DNA of 64,000 bases from Gemmatimonadaceae bacterium (GTDB taxonomy: Bacteria > Gemmatimonadota > Gemmatimonadetes > Gemmatimonadales > Gemmatimonadaceae), in contig JANYHT010000015.1 in assembly GCA_025358925.1 (NCBI GenBank), positions 1 through 64,000 of the forward strand. The letters are read 5' to 3'. This document shows, one piece after another, positions 54,465-63,074 of this stretch (the first letter of the stretch is position 1; the number at the start of each line of letters is the position of its first letter). The position numbers were made by a program, and so were the translations under genes. A model generated the notes under the pieces. It was not told the origin of the DNA, did no database searches, and worked only from the letters and a program-made list of their open reading frames with translations.

Positions 54465-55760
54465 ATGGTTGGCACGTTCCGCCCGCGGCGGGTGGCGTCC
54501 GTTGCGCTGCTGGGCGCTCTGGCCTTCGGGCTTGCGGCCTGCAACGGTCAGTACCCGAATTCGACGTTCAATCCGAACTCGGACTTCAACACGTCCATCA
54601 ACGAACTGTGGGACCGCCTGCTGTTTCTTGGCACGGCTGTCTTCATCTTTGTTGAAGCAGGTCTCGTCTACACCATTTTTCGCTACCGGAGAAAACCCGG
54701 CGGCGCGATTCCGAAGCAGGTGCACGGCAATACGGCGTTGGAAATTGCGTGGACGGCAATTCCGGCAGTGATTCTGGTGTTTGTCGCCATCCCCACCGTG
54801 CGCACGATTTTTAAGACGCAAGCGAAAGCGGCGCCGGAGTCGATGCAGGTTGAGGTCATCGGGCATCAGTGGTGGTGGGAGTTCCGATATCCACAGTACG
54901 GCATTACCACGGCCAACGAGTTGTATTTGCCGACTGGTCGCACTGCGAATTTTCAGCTGAAGACGCTGGATGTGCTCCACTCGTTCTGGATTCCGCAGAT
55001 GGGTGGCAAGCGTGACTTGATTTCAAACCGCACGAATTATTTGTGGTTTACCCCGAACAAGAATTCGCCGTCGGCTGCATGGAATGGTTTCTGCGCTGAG
55101 TTTTGTGGACCGTCGCATGCGAATATGCATTTTCGCGTGTACACGGTGACGCCGGAAGAATTTGCGAAATGGGTCGCACACCAGAAGCAGCCCGGAATGT
55201 TTCCTGTCGCAGCGCCCGCAGTGACGGGTGCGGTGTCCGCGCTTCCGGCGGGTAAGAGTGCGGTGCCGGTGGTGCCGGTCGTGAACGGTACAGCGTCGGC
55301 TGCGCCAGTGGTTGAGGCGCCAGCAGTTTGGGCGTTTCCTAAGGAGCGACTGGAAAAGGAATTTGCGTCCACGATTCCCCGAACGCCGATGCCGGATGGT
55401 CTTGCCTTTGACGAAAGCTTGCTCGCGTCGGGTGATGCGGAACGTGGGCGCGCGATTTATTCGAAGAGTATGTGCATCGGCTGCCACGCGATTGCAGGAA
55501 ATCCGATGAGCATGGGCGTGGTGGGGCCGAATCTGACGCACGTCGCGACGCGATGGACGATCGCGGGCGGTGTGTACTCCAATGACGCGAAGCACCTCGC
55601 CTATTGGATCAAGAACGCCACCATTATGAAGCCTGGCAGCAAAATGCCTGCTCAGGGCAAGGGCGAAACGGATCGGAACACGAAAATGGTGATGAACGTC
55701 GGCGGGCTCACGGACGCGAATATCGCGGATATCGTGGCCTACCTGCAGGCTCTCAAGTAA
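54465..55760 (+). CDS. Cytochrome c oxidase subunit II with fused cytochrome c (caa3 type)
   Basis: 431 residues, lipobox LAAC (C26), two TM helices, then the CuA domain: H172, C210, E212, C214, H218 and M221 (in GFCAEFCGPSHANMH). An Ala/Pro/Val linker leads to a C-terminal cytochrome c with CIGCH (337-341) and the axial Met394 (GSKMPA). Accepts electrons from a soluble or membrane cytochrome and passes them to subunit I. First gene of the operon. Confidence 0.95.
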   Translation: MVGTFRPRRVASVALLGALAFGLAACNGQYPNSTFNPNSDFNTSINELWDRLLFLGTAVFIFVEAGLVYTIFRYRRKPGGAIPKQVHGNTALEIAWTAIPAVILVFVAIPTVRTIFKTQAKAAPESMQVEVIGHQWWWEFRYPQYGITTANELYLPTGRTANFQLKTLDVLHSFWIPQMGGKRDLISNRTNYLWFTPNKNSPSAAWNGFCAEFCGPSHANMHFRVYTVTPEEFAKWVAHQKQPGMFPVAAPAVTGAVSALPAGKSAVPVVPVVNGTASAAPVVEAPAVWAFPKERLEKEFASTIPRTPMPDGLAFDESLLASGDAERGRAIYSKSMCIGCHAIAGNPMSMGVVGPNLTHVATRWTIAGGVYSNDAKHLAYWIKNATIMKPGSKMPAQGKGETDRNTKMVMNVGGLTDANIADIVAYLQALK

Positions 55761-55787
55761 CCGACCGGACTCAAGGAACTCATCGCG

Positions 55788-57671
55788 ATGGCAACCATCG
55801 TTGCAGCGCCGCCGTACACGCAGACCCAGACCGCTCCGTCACCCTACGGCATCTGGAGTTGGCTAACGACGGTCGATCACAAGCGAATTGGCGTGCTGTA
55901 TCTCGTCTCTTCGCTGTTCTTCTTCGTTTTCGGTGGTATTGAAGCCGGTCTGCTGCGCGCACAATTGGCGGTTCCGAACGGCCAAGTGCTATCGGCTGCG
56001 ATGTACAACCAATTGTTCACGATGCACGGCACGACGATGATTTTTCTCGCCGTCATGCCACTGTCTGCGGCGTTTTTCAACTTGCTCATTCCGCTGCAGA
56101 TTGGTGCGCGCGACGTCGCATTTCCGCGGTTGAATGCCTTCAGCTACTGGGTGTACTTACTTGGCGCGTTGTTCATCACCTTCCCGATCTTTTTTCAGAT
56201 TGCGCCCGATGGTGGGTGGTTTGGTTATGCGCCCTTAAGCACGAAAGCGTATTCGCCGCAAATCAACATGGATTTCTGGGTGCTGGGATTGCAGATCCTC
56301 GGCATTTCGTCGCTCGCGGCCGCCTTCAATTTCATCACGACGATCATCAACATGCGGGCACCAGGCATGTCGCTCATGCGCATGCCGGTTTTTACGTGGA
56401 TGTCGTTCGTGGTGCAGTTCTTGGTGGCGCTCGCATTTCCTGTTATCACGATCGCCCTGATCTTTTTGCAATTTGATCGTTTTTTCGGAACAAATTTCTA
56501 TACGATTGCGAAAGGCGCTGATCCGCTGTTGTGGCAACATCTGTTCTGGGTGTTTGGCCATCCCGAAGTTTACATCTTGATTTTGCCGGCCTTCGGTCTT
56601 GTCTCTGAAGTACTGCCGACATTTTCGCGTAAGCCGTTATTCGGATATCCCGTCATGGTGTATTCGGGAATTCTCATTGGCTTTCTCGGATTCGGCGTGT
56701 GGGCACACCATATGTTTTCGGTGGGCATGGGCGCCATTGCGGACGCCGTGTTTTCGCTGACGACAATGCTCATTGCCATTCCCACTGGCGTCAAGATCTT
56801 TAACTGGATCGCCACAATGTGGGGCGGCCAGCTTCGCTTCACGGTCGCGATGAAATTTGCGATCGCGCTGGTTGGCATGTTTGTCGTTGGCGGTATCTCT
56901 GGCGTCATGCACTCGTCCCCGCCGGCCGACTTGCAGCAAACTGACACGTACTTCGTTGTCGCGCACTTTCACTACGTGTTGGTGGGTGGTTCGATGTTTG
57001 GCTTGTTTGCCGGGCTGTACTACTACTTCCCAAAGTTCAGCGGACGCATGCTCAGCGAGAAGCTGGGGAACTGGCACTTCTGGCTGTTTTTTATCGGCAT
57101 GAATCTCACGTTCTTTCCGATGCACTTCAGTGGCCTGTTGGGTATGCCGCGCCGTATCTATCGGTATGATGCGGGGCAGGGACTCGAGCTGTTCAACATG
57201 CTATCCACGATCGGCTATGCGGTGCAGGCACTCGGCGTGGCGATTGCGGCGGTGAACATGTGGACGAGCTGGCGCAACGGCGCGCGCGCATCGAGTAACC
57301 CGTGGGGCGGAGCAACGCTCGAATGGTCGATCCCGTCACCACCACCCGACTATAACTTTGCCGAAGTGCCGACGGTGAAATCGCGCTATCCGCTGTGGAA
57401 CGTAAAAGGCGGCGAGCAGCTCGTACACGAAACAACGTGGGAAGAAGAGAAGAACAACATCATTCCGACGTCGCAGCAGTTGGGCATCGTGATGCCAAAT
57501 CCATCGATCTGGCCGCTTGTTTGTGCGACCGGCATTCTCGTGATGTTTTCGGGATTGTTGTTTATGGAAGCCAACGCGAAGCTCGCTATCGCGATCAACA
57601 TTACGGGCGCGATTCTATGGATCGGCGCGCTGTATAAATGGTTGCTCACGCCGCTCGAGGATCATCACTAG
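55788..57671 (+). CDS. Cytochrome c oxidase subunit I
   Basis: Haem-copper catalytic subunit, 627 residues, about 12-13 TM helices. Haem a ligands H80 and H395, haem a3 ligand H393, CuB ligands H258, H307 and H308, with Y262 of the His-Tyr crosslink. D-channel entry D109 and N116 (GARDVAFPRLN), E260 in GHPEVY, and K336 of the K-channel are all present: a classical A-type proton-pumping oxidase. It starts 27 nt after subunit II. Confidence 0.96.
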   Translation: MATIVAAPPYTQTQTAPSPYGIWSWLTTVDHKRIGVLYLVSSLFFFVFGGIEAGLLRAQLAVPNGQVLSAAMYNQLFTMHGTTMIFLAVMPLSAAFFNLLIPLQIGARDVAFPRLNAFSYWVYLLGALFITFPIFFQIAPDGGWFGYAPLSTKAYSPQINMDFWVLGLQILGISSLAAAFNFITTIINMRAPGMSLMRMPVFTWMSFVVQFLVALAFPVITIALIFLQFDRFFGTNFYTIAKGADPLLWQHLFWVFGHPEVYILILPAFGLVSEVLPTFSRKPLFGYPVMVYSGILIGFLGFGVWAHHMFSVGMGAIADAVFSLTTMLIAIPTGVKIFNWIATMWGGQLRFTVAMKFAIALVGMFVVGGISGVMHSSPPADLQQTDTYFVVAHFHYVLVGGSMFGLFAGLYYYFPKFSGRMLSEKLGNWHFWLFFIGMNLTFFPMHFSGLLGMPRRIYRYDAGQGLELFNMLSTIGYAVQALGVAIAAVNMWTSWRNGARASSNPWGGATLEWSIPSPPPDYNFAEVPTVKSRYPLWNVKGGEQLVHETTWEEEKNNIIPTSQQLGIVMPNPSIWPLVCATGILVMFSGLLFMEANAKLAIAINITGAILWIGALYKWLLTPLEDHH

Positions 57672-57672
57672 T

Positions 57673-58374
57673 ATGTCCGCTACTTCGACACCAGCTGTTT
57701 CCGCCTCGCACGGTGATGGCCACGCACATGCAGGCGGCGGACACTACACCACGCTCGGATTGGACAATCGCAAGGTTGCCATTTGGACCTTTATCGGCTC
57801 CGAGTGCATGCTCTTCGCGTCGCTCATTTCCACGTATCTGATTTACAAAGGGAAGAGTCCGGAAGGGCCGTATCCCCATGAAGTGTGGACGAATCCGGCA
57901 ACTGGTCAGGTGTTTAAACCCATCTTGAACATTCCTATCACGTCGGCGTCAACGTTTGTCTTGCTGATGTCGTCGTTGGCGATGGTGTTGGCCCTGTCAG
58001 CAGTGCAGAACCGCAACAAGGTGAAGTTGACGCTGGGCGCCAAAATTCTCGGCAATTCGAAGTTGTGGCTGTGGACCACCTGTTTGCTCGGCATCGGATT
58101 TCTCGCCTTTCAGGCGTATGAGTTCACGTCGTTCATTCACGAAGGACTCACCATTCGCACGAACCTTTTCGGCTCAAGTTTTTTCACGCTGACGGGTTTT
58201 CATGGTGCCCACGTTACGGCCGGTGTGATCTGGCTCTTCACGTTGTTGGCGATCGACTACAAGCGCGGTCTTGGTCCGCAGGACGCGACGATTGTCGACA
58301 TCTGTGCGCTGTACTGGCACTTCGTTGACATCGTGTGGATCGCGATCTTCACGCTCATCTACCTGATCAAGTAA
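57673..58374 (+). CDS. Cytochrome c oxidase subunit III
   Basis: 233 residues. His/Gly-rich start (HGDGHAHAGGGH), then about five TM helices with family features WTFIGSECMLFASLISTYL and GSSFFTLTGFHGAHVTAGVIW, and YWHFVDIVWI near the end. It begins one nucleotide after the subunit I stop. It stabilises proton uptake in the D-channel in related enzymes. Confidence 0.94.
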   Translation: MSATSTPAVSASHGDGHAHAGGGHYTTLGLDNRKVAIWTFIGSECMLFASLISTYLIYKGKSPEGPYPHEVWTNPATGQVFKPILNIPITSASTFVLLMSSLAMVLALSAVQNRNKVKLTLGAKILGNSKLWLWTTCLLGIGFLAFQAYEFTSFIHEGLTIRTNLFGSSFFTLTGFHGAHVTAGVIWLFTLLAIDYKRGLGPQDATIVDICALYWHFVDIVWIAIFTLIYLIK

Positions 58375-58384
58375 GGAGGATGTG

Positions 58385-58735
58385 ATGGCAGACGAGGCCA
58401 TGGTCGGCGCTACCGATCACGCGCATGAAGAGTTTCATCCGGATTGGTCGATCTACTGGAAAGTCGCGCTCTTTCTCGTAGTCGTGACGGCCGTCGAAGT
58501 CTCGGCGTACTACATCCCGGCTTGGGGTAACTCTTGGATTTATGTGCCGAGTATGTTGATTATGTCCGGGGTAAAGTTTGCGGTGGTGGCGATGTTTTAC
58601 ATGCATCTCAAGTACGATCACAAGTTATTTCGCGCGTTGTTTACGGGTCCGTTGATGGTGGCCACGTTGACGTTGATTGGGTTGCTGTTCCTGTTCTCGA
58701 AGTTGGTGGTAAAGTTAGGACTACTGAGCTAGACG
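58385..58735 (+). CDS. Cytochrome c oxidase subunit IV
   Basis: About 116 residues, three TM helices, with the family feature FAVVAMFYMHLKYDHKLFR. AAGGAGGA (58372-58380 region) gives a strong ribosome-binding site for the ATG at 58385; a GTG three nucleotides earlier is less likely. Small accessory subunit of caa3-type oxidase. Confidence 0.88.
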
Positions 58736-58788
58736 ATCGGGGGTCTGGCTAGCAGGAACAACGGACGCGATTTCGGTATCGTACAGAT

Positions 58789-59685
58789 ATGTTCTTACAT
58801 CCAGCGGCGCAGCTTTCGTGGACGAACTTCACCGTTCATCCAAGTACCGCGATTGGGATTGTGGCCCTCGGCGTTGCGTATGTTCTACGCGTGCGTCGAG
58901 GGCCTTCGAATGCGGACCGGTTTCCCGTTACTGTTCGGGATGTTCACGGTGCGAGTTCGATGCACTTGGATGCGGCGGCGGCGCGTCCAGGGCCAACGGC
59001 GGCACAGAAGGCCAGTTTCTTTGCATCGCTGGCGTTGCTGTTCTTCACGTTGAATGGACCGTTGCACGATTTGAGTGATTCCTATTTGTTCAGTGCGCAC
59101 ATGGTGCAGCATCTCATTCTCACGCTCATCGTACCACCGCTCATGATTCTCGGGACACCGGGTTGGATGTTGCGCCCGCTGTTGCGTCGGCGGCGTGCAT
59201 TTGCGGTGGCGCGATTTTTTACGACGGTCGGTGCGTGCTTCGCCGCCTTCAACATTGTGCTGGCACTGTGGCACTTACCACCGATGTACAATTTGGCGCT
59301 GGCGAATCACCCAATCCATATCGTGCAGCACGTAATGTTCATCGCGGCGTCGGTGCTGATGTGGTGGCCGCTCACATCGCCGCTCCCCGAGTTGCCGCGG
59401 GCGTCGTATCCCGTGCAGATGTTATACTGCTTTTTTATGGTGATCCCGATGTCCGTGATCTCCATTTACATCGCGATGGCCGACACGTTGCTCTACCCGT
59501 CGTACGCAACGGCGCCTCGCGTGTGGAATATTCCACCAATGATGGATCAACAGTATGGCGGATTAATAATGTGGATTCCCGGCGGTATTTTTTTCTACGC
59601 GGTCATGAGCGTGGTATTTTTTAAGTGGGTTGGGCGAGGGGAAGATGATGTGGCGAGTGCGCAGGTGGGGTGGGTGAAAAATTAG
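58789..59685 (+). CDS. Caa3-type oxidase assembly protein CtaG
   Basis: 298 residues, about seven TM helices. Family features include SAHMVQHLILTLIVPPLMILGTP, HIVQHVMFIAASVLMWWP, and conserved histidines and methionines suited to copper handling for the CuB site. Last gene of the oxidase operon, 53 nt after subunit IV. Only a 250-bp repeat-bearing gap follows. Confidence 0.9.
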   Translation: MFLHPAAQLSWTNFTVHPSTAIGIVALGVAYVLRVRRGPSNADRFPVTVRDVHGASSMHLDAAAARPGPTAAQKASFFASLALLFFTLNGPLHDLSDSYLFSAHMVQHLILTLIVPPLMILGTPGWMLRPLLRRRRAFAVARFFTTVGACFAAFNIVLALWHLPPMYNLALANHPIHIVQHVMFIAASVLMWWPLTSPLPELPRASYPVQMLYCFFMVIPMSVISIYIAMADTLLYPSYATAPRVWNIPPMMDQQYGGLIMWIPGGIFFYAVMSVVFFKWVGRGEDDVASAQVGWVKN

Positions 59686-59693
59686 GGCAACTG

Positions 59694-59713
59694 CTGACCG
59701 CGAATCACGCGAA
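59694..59713 (+). repeat. Third copy of the dispersed 20-bp repeat
   Basis: CTGACCGCGAATCACGCGAA matches the copy at 165-184 at 17 of 20 positions. It lies just after the oxidase operon in the gap 59686-59933, which holds nothing else I can name besides heptamer array E. Confidence 0.6.
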
Positions 59714-59896
59714 TTAATTGGTGCCGATTGTCGGCGGTGGTACGACGGACGGCAACAGAAATAGGACATGAACAGCAACGGATACCGTAAATGATTCGCG
59801 CGGCTGTACACGACCTGCGCGCAAACTCGCTGCGGAATCCCGCCTTCTCGGTCAATGCTCGTATATTCTCTCAGTGCCGTGGGCTTTTGTCCTAGC

Positions 59897-59931
59897 CCCT
59901 AGTCCCTAGTCCCTGGTCCCTGGTCCCTCCT
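59897..59931 (+). repeat. Heptamer array E (five units)
   Basis: CCCTAGT (59897-59903, 59904-59910), CCCTGGT (59911-59917, 59918-59924) and CCCTCCT (59925-59931), ending 2 bp before the GTG start at 59934. A -10-like TATATT lies upstream at 59862-59867, so the array would be transcribed as the 5' leader. Confidence 0.93.
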
Positions 59932-59933
59932 TC

Positions 59934-60473
59934 GTGCCCGCCAAGAAAACTCCCGCGCGCAAAATAAAGTCAAAACGATCTGACTTGAAAGCGCATCCAA
60001 AGTCGGCCAAAGCGACCGAACAAAAGTTCGGGAAAGCGGCGCGCACGGCTGCGGAAAAGGGCGGTCGCAAGCCAACGGTGTGGCAGACAGCGGACAAACC
60101 GAAGCGATTGATACCGATTGAACCGACGGTGCCGGTCGACATCTTCGCACCAAAAGCGGCGGTGTTTGACGTAGTGGTCACGCGCACGCTTGACGGGTCA
60201 ATGTCTGACGTATTTCGCGCGTTTAACGATCCAAACCGACGTGGATGGTGTCACGAACGAGGATTTGCTGTGCGTAGTACCATCGCGCCGCGAATGTTGC
60301 GTCTCGCGTTCGCCGACGGGTCCTTGGCAGGCGTCGCGATTGTACGACAGGGTAATGTGCGCTGCACGGTGACCGTCGATCTAACGAAACTCCCGAGCGC
60401 GGCGGCCGCAGAGCGCGCGCGTCACGCGTGGAAAATGTCACTCGACCAACTGGCCGGGATGCTGGACGAGTAG
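59934..60473 (+). CDS. SRPBCC-like protein with Lys-rich N terminus
   Basis: 179 residues from a GTG. Residues 1-70 are basic and disordered (KKTPARKIKSKRSDLKAHPK). Residues ~75-178 resemble the AHSA1/SRPBCC fold: SMSDVFRAFNDPNRRGWC, a strand-rich middle and a C-terminal helix ARHAWKMSLDQLAGML. A small-molecule-binding or stress-related role is usual for the fold. The basic tail may bind nucleic acid. A bidirectional terminator follows. Confidence 0.7.
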   Translation: MPAKKTPARKIKSKRSDLKAHPKSAKATEQKFGKAARTAAEKGGRKPTVWQTADKPKRLIPIEPTVPVDIFAPKAAVFDVVVTRTLDGSMSDVFRAFNDPNRRGWCHERGFAVRSTIAPRMLRLAFADGSLAGVAIVRQGNVRCTVTVDLTKLPSAAAAERARHAWKMSLDQLAGMLDE

Positions 60474-60494
60474 TCGTTGTCCACGTCGCATAAA

Positions 60495-60530
60495 ACAACG
60501 GGCCGCGCATTGATTTGCGCGGCCCGTTGT
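60495..60530. terminator. Bidirectional terminator
   Basis: ACAACGGGCCGCGC (60495-60508) pairs perfectly with GCGCGGCCCGTTGT (60517-60530) around an 8-nt loop, between two convergent genes. Confidence 0.88.
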
Positions 60531-60546
60531 TATTCGACGCGATGCT

Positions 60547-61044
60547 TCACGCTTGGTCGCCGCCGCCGGCGAGCACGGCACCCACACGACCGGGCAATGC
60601 GGGATGTTGACGCCACATGTACAATCCCATCGCTGCTGCGCCCACGAGATTGGCGATAAACACCTGCAACCACGTCAGTAAACCAAATGCTTCCGACAGT
60701 ACCGTCGTCCAGCCCACCCATCCCACTTCGAATGCTACAACGAGCCCCAAAAAACCGACGAGAGCCGACGGCACTTTCTCGGCGGCATTCACCACCCACG
60801 AAAACACGAGCCCGATGCCGATAAAGAGTGCGAAGTGCAACACGGTGTAGCCGAGAAACGCACCAGCACCACTTGGCTCGGCGCCGCTCAAGAATAATGA
60901 GCCGAGCGACTTGCCGAGCATCACGGGCGTGGCAAAGATGTTCCCAGAAATCGCGTCAAGAATACCGAACCACAGTGCGATGGCACTGGCGCCGATAAGG
61001 CCTGCTGAGATGCCTTCACGAACGGTTCTGTTGCTGGTCGACAT
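60547..61044 (-). CDS. Unknown four-helix membrane protein
   Basis: 165 residues with four hydrophobic helices (for example YTVLHFALFIGIGLVFSWVV and WLQVFIANLVGAAAMGLYMW). AGGAG ten nucleotides before the ATG supports the start. No family recognised. Divergent from the lipoprotein at 61273. Confidence 0.75.
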   Translation of the reverse strand: MSTSNRTVREGISAGLIGASAIALWFGILDAISGNIFATPVMLGKSLGSLFLSGAEPSGAGAFLGYTVLHFALFIGIGLVFSWVVNAAEKVPSALVGFLGLVVAFEVGWVGWTTVLSEAFGLLTWLQVFIANLVGAAAMGLYMWRQHPALPGRVGAVLAGGGDQA

Positions 61045-61148
61045 TGGTACATGCTCCTATCGAACGGTTCGGTGGAACTCGTGCTGGGCATGCACCTGCG
61101 CTGCACGCGGTGACCAACACACACTACCCCTATATTCGCGCAGGGACA

Positions 61149-61184
61149 GCGTTCCGCCAGAGCAGGCTTTCTTGAGCGGAACGC
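61149..61184. other. Hairpin in the divergent intergenic region
   Basis: GCGTTCCGC (61149-61157) and GCGGAACGC (61176-61184) are perfect inverted arms. They lie in the 228-bp gap 61045-61272, with a TATATT nearby to the left. It could be a leader structure or an operator. Confidence 0.4.
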
Positions 61185-61272
61185 AAAGCGGAACTGTGGC
61201 CCTCGACAAATGTCCGCGCCGTATTCACTGTACGCGTGATAGCGTCAAGCGTTCCCTCTCCGTCCCGGGCTC

Positions 61273-61827
61273 ATGATTCGACGTTCTCGCGTCTATGCGG
61301 TTGCTCGTGGTTACGTGTGTGTGACGGTGCTCGGACTCGCCGCTTGTGACAGTGGTGGCAACGGTGGCGCGAGTACGACGTCGGGCAAGACCCCCGCAGT
61401 GACGCGCGCGCTGGCCTGCACTGGACGAGCGAGCACAGCGATCGGAGTTGCCGTACGCGAGTTTATCAAAACATCGACACCCGCGCCTCAACGTTTTTTA
61501 ATGGCTGCCGGCACGGATTCGGCGCTGCCTGCAGCGGGCTTCAGCGCGCTGCAAGACAAAGGACCATCGTTCTACTATAGCAGCGACACAGTCGCCCAAC
61601 GCAAAATGCGCGAGAAGCTGGCGAACGATGGTCCATACGCGTCGATGCTGGTGGTGTATCACGGCAAGACCGAGACGGACGACGGCAACACGGTGAGTGT
61701 CAATTTAGGCGGACACTTCATTGGTGGAGCGCAAGAAGGCAAAGTTGAACCCACCCGACAAATCGTGGTTGTTTGCGACTCTTCGGGCTGGAATGTCACT
61801 TCTCCAGCACCAGGTGTTGCACGGTGA
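61273..61827 (+). CDS. Unknown lipoprotein
   Basis: 184 residues with a lipobox LAAC after a hydrophobic stretch. The mature part is Gly/Ser/Thr-rich at first, then strand-rich with two cysteines. No family recognised. Overlaps the next gene by 4 nt (GTGA). Confidence 0.72.
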   Translation: MIRRSRVYAVARGYVCVTVLGLAACDSGGNGGASTTSGKTPAVTRALACTGRASTAIGVAVREFIKTSTPAPQRFLMAAGTDSALPAAGFSALQDKGPSFYYSSDTVAQRKMREKLANDGPYASMLVVYHGKTETDDGNTVSVNLGGHFIGGAQEGKVEPTRQIVVVCDSSGWNVTSPAPGVAR

Positions 61828-63020
61828 GCGCGCGTGCGGAGCGCTTACTGTCGCTCGACGTCTTTCGCGGTATGACCGTGGCGGGCATGCTGCTCGTAAA
61901 TAATCCGGGCACGTGGAGCGCGATTTATCCGCCGCTCGAACATGCCGCGTGGAACGGTTGGACACCGACCGATCTGATCTTTCCGTTTTTCTTGTTTATC
62001 GTGGGCATTACGACAGAGCTGTCGTTACGCGCACGTCGCGCTCGAGGTGACGATGAGCGCGCTATTCTGCGACAGATTTTGCGACGCGGGGCGCTCATTT
62101 TTCTATTCGGATTTATCCTTTCGGCGTTTCCGTTTTATACGTGGTTGCCGATTGACGGCAATGCAGATCCATCGGTGCTTGATCGGGTCGTGCATCGTGT
62201 CGCGCATTTGCGCATTCTCGGCGTCCTGCAGCGCATTTCGCTCGCGTATCTGTGTGGTGCGCTCATCACGTTGCGGACCTCATGGAAGCAGCAACTCGGC
62301 ATTCTTGCACTGCTGCTTTTCGGTTACTGGGCGCTCATGACGCTCGTACCGGTACCGGATACTGGTATACCGGGACGATTCGTCCTCGACAAACCAGAAC
62401 AATTGTTGAGCGCGTGGCTTGATCGCACCGTACTGGGCGTGAACCATCTGTGGAGTGGAAGTAAAACGTGGGATCCTGAAGGCATCCTGAGCACCGTGCC
62501 CGCAATCGGCACGATGATGCTCGGCACTTTTGCGGGACGGTGGATTTCACGAAATGAACTTCCGCTCACGGAACGAATCTCGGCACTGTTTGCGGTAGGC
62601 GCGATAACGATGATGCTTGGCCTCGTGTGGAATTGGGGGTTCCCGATCAACAAAAGTATCTGGACTAGTTCATACGTTTTGTTCACCGCAGGAATGGGGA
62701 CCGTCGCATTGGCGACGTGCATGTGGATCATTGATGTGCAGCAGATACGGCGTTGGACGTTCCCGTTCGTCGTCTATGGCATGAACCCAATGCTCGCATT
62801 TCTCGGCTCTGGGTTGATGGCGCGCCTAACATCAACATTGCTGACGGTGGATGCGGGCAACGGTGCGCGTATCTCTCTGCAAGGCGTGTTGTTTAAAACC
62901 GTGTACGTTCCGCTGTTGCCACTGCGTGATGCGTCATTGTTGTACGCGATCAGCTTCGTTACGCTATGGTTCTTATTGTTATGGGCCGCGTGGAAACGTG
63001 GATTCGTGCTGAAGGTGTAG
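61824..63020 (+). CDS. HGSNAT-like membrane acyltransferase (DUF1624/DUF5009 type)
   Basis: About 398 residues from GTG 61824, which overlaps the lipoprotein stop. N-terminal [24 protein letters not shown] is diagnostic for the heparan-alpha-glucosaminide N-acetyltransferase-like family; about ten TM helices follow, with [10 protein letters not shown]. Predicted to transfer acetyl groups across the membrane to a sugar, possibly in the envelope. The active His of the human enzyme is not clearly placed here. Followed by dacB. Confidence 0.85.
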   Translation: MSARAERLLSLDVFRGMTVAGMLLVNNPGTWSAIYPPLEHAAWNGWTPTDLIFPFFLFIVGITTELSLRARRARGDDERAILRQILRRGALIFLFGFILSAFPFYTWLPIDGNADPSVLDRVVHRVAHLRILGVLQRISLAYLCGALITLRTSWKQQLGILALLLFGYWALMTLVPVPDTGIPGRFVLDKPEQLLSAWLDRTVLGVNHLWSGSKTWDPEGILSTVPAIGTMMLGTFAGRWISRNELPLTERISALFAVGAITMMLGLVWNWGFPINKSIWTSSYVLFTAGMGTVALATCMWIIDVQQIRRWTFPFVVYGMNPMLAFLGSGLMARLTSTLLTVDAGNGARISLQGVLFKTVYVPLLPLRDASLLYAISFVTLWFLLLWAAWKRGFVLKV

Positions 63021-63074
63021 CCACGATTCGGCGAACGGCCTCTGCGATTTCCTTCGTATCCTGCGAGCCCTTCG

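Noticed and set aside
54296-54655. 119-codon open frame before and over the start of oxidase subunit II
   Set aside because: It overlaps the well-supported subunit II gene in another frame and covers its promoter region; composition looks random.
4321-59931. Telomere contamination from a eukaryote
   Set aside because: The arrays are short heptamers interspersed among bacterial genes and even encode their ends; true telomere sequence would be long, uniform and terminal.
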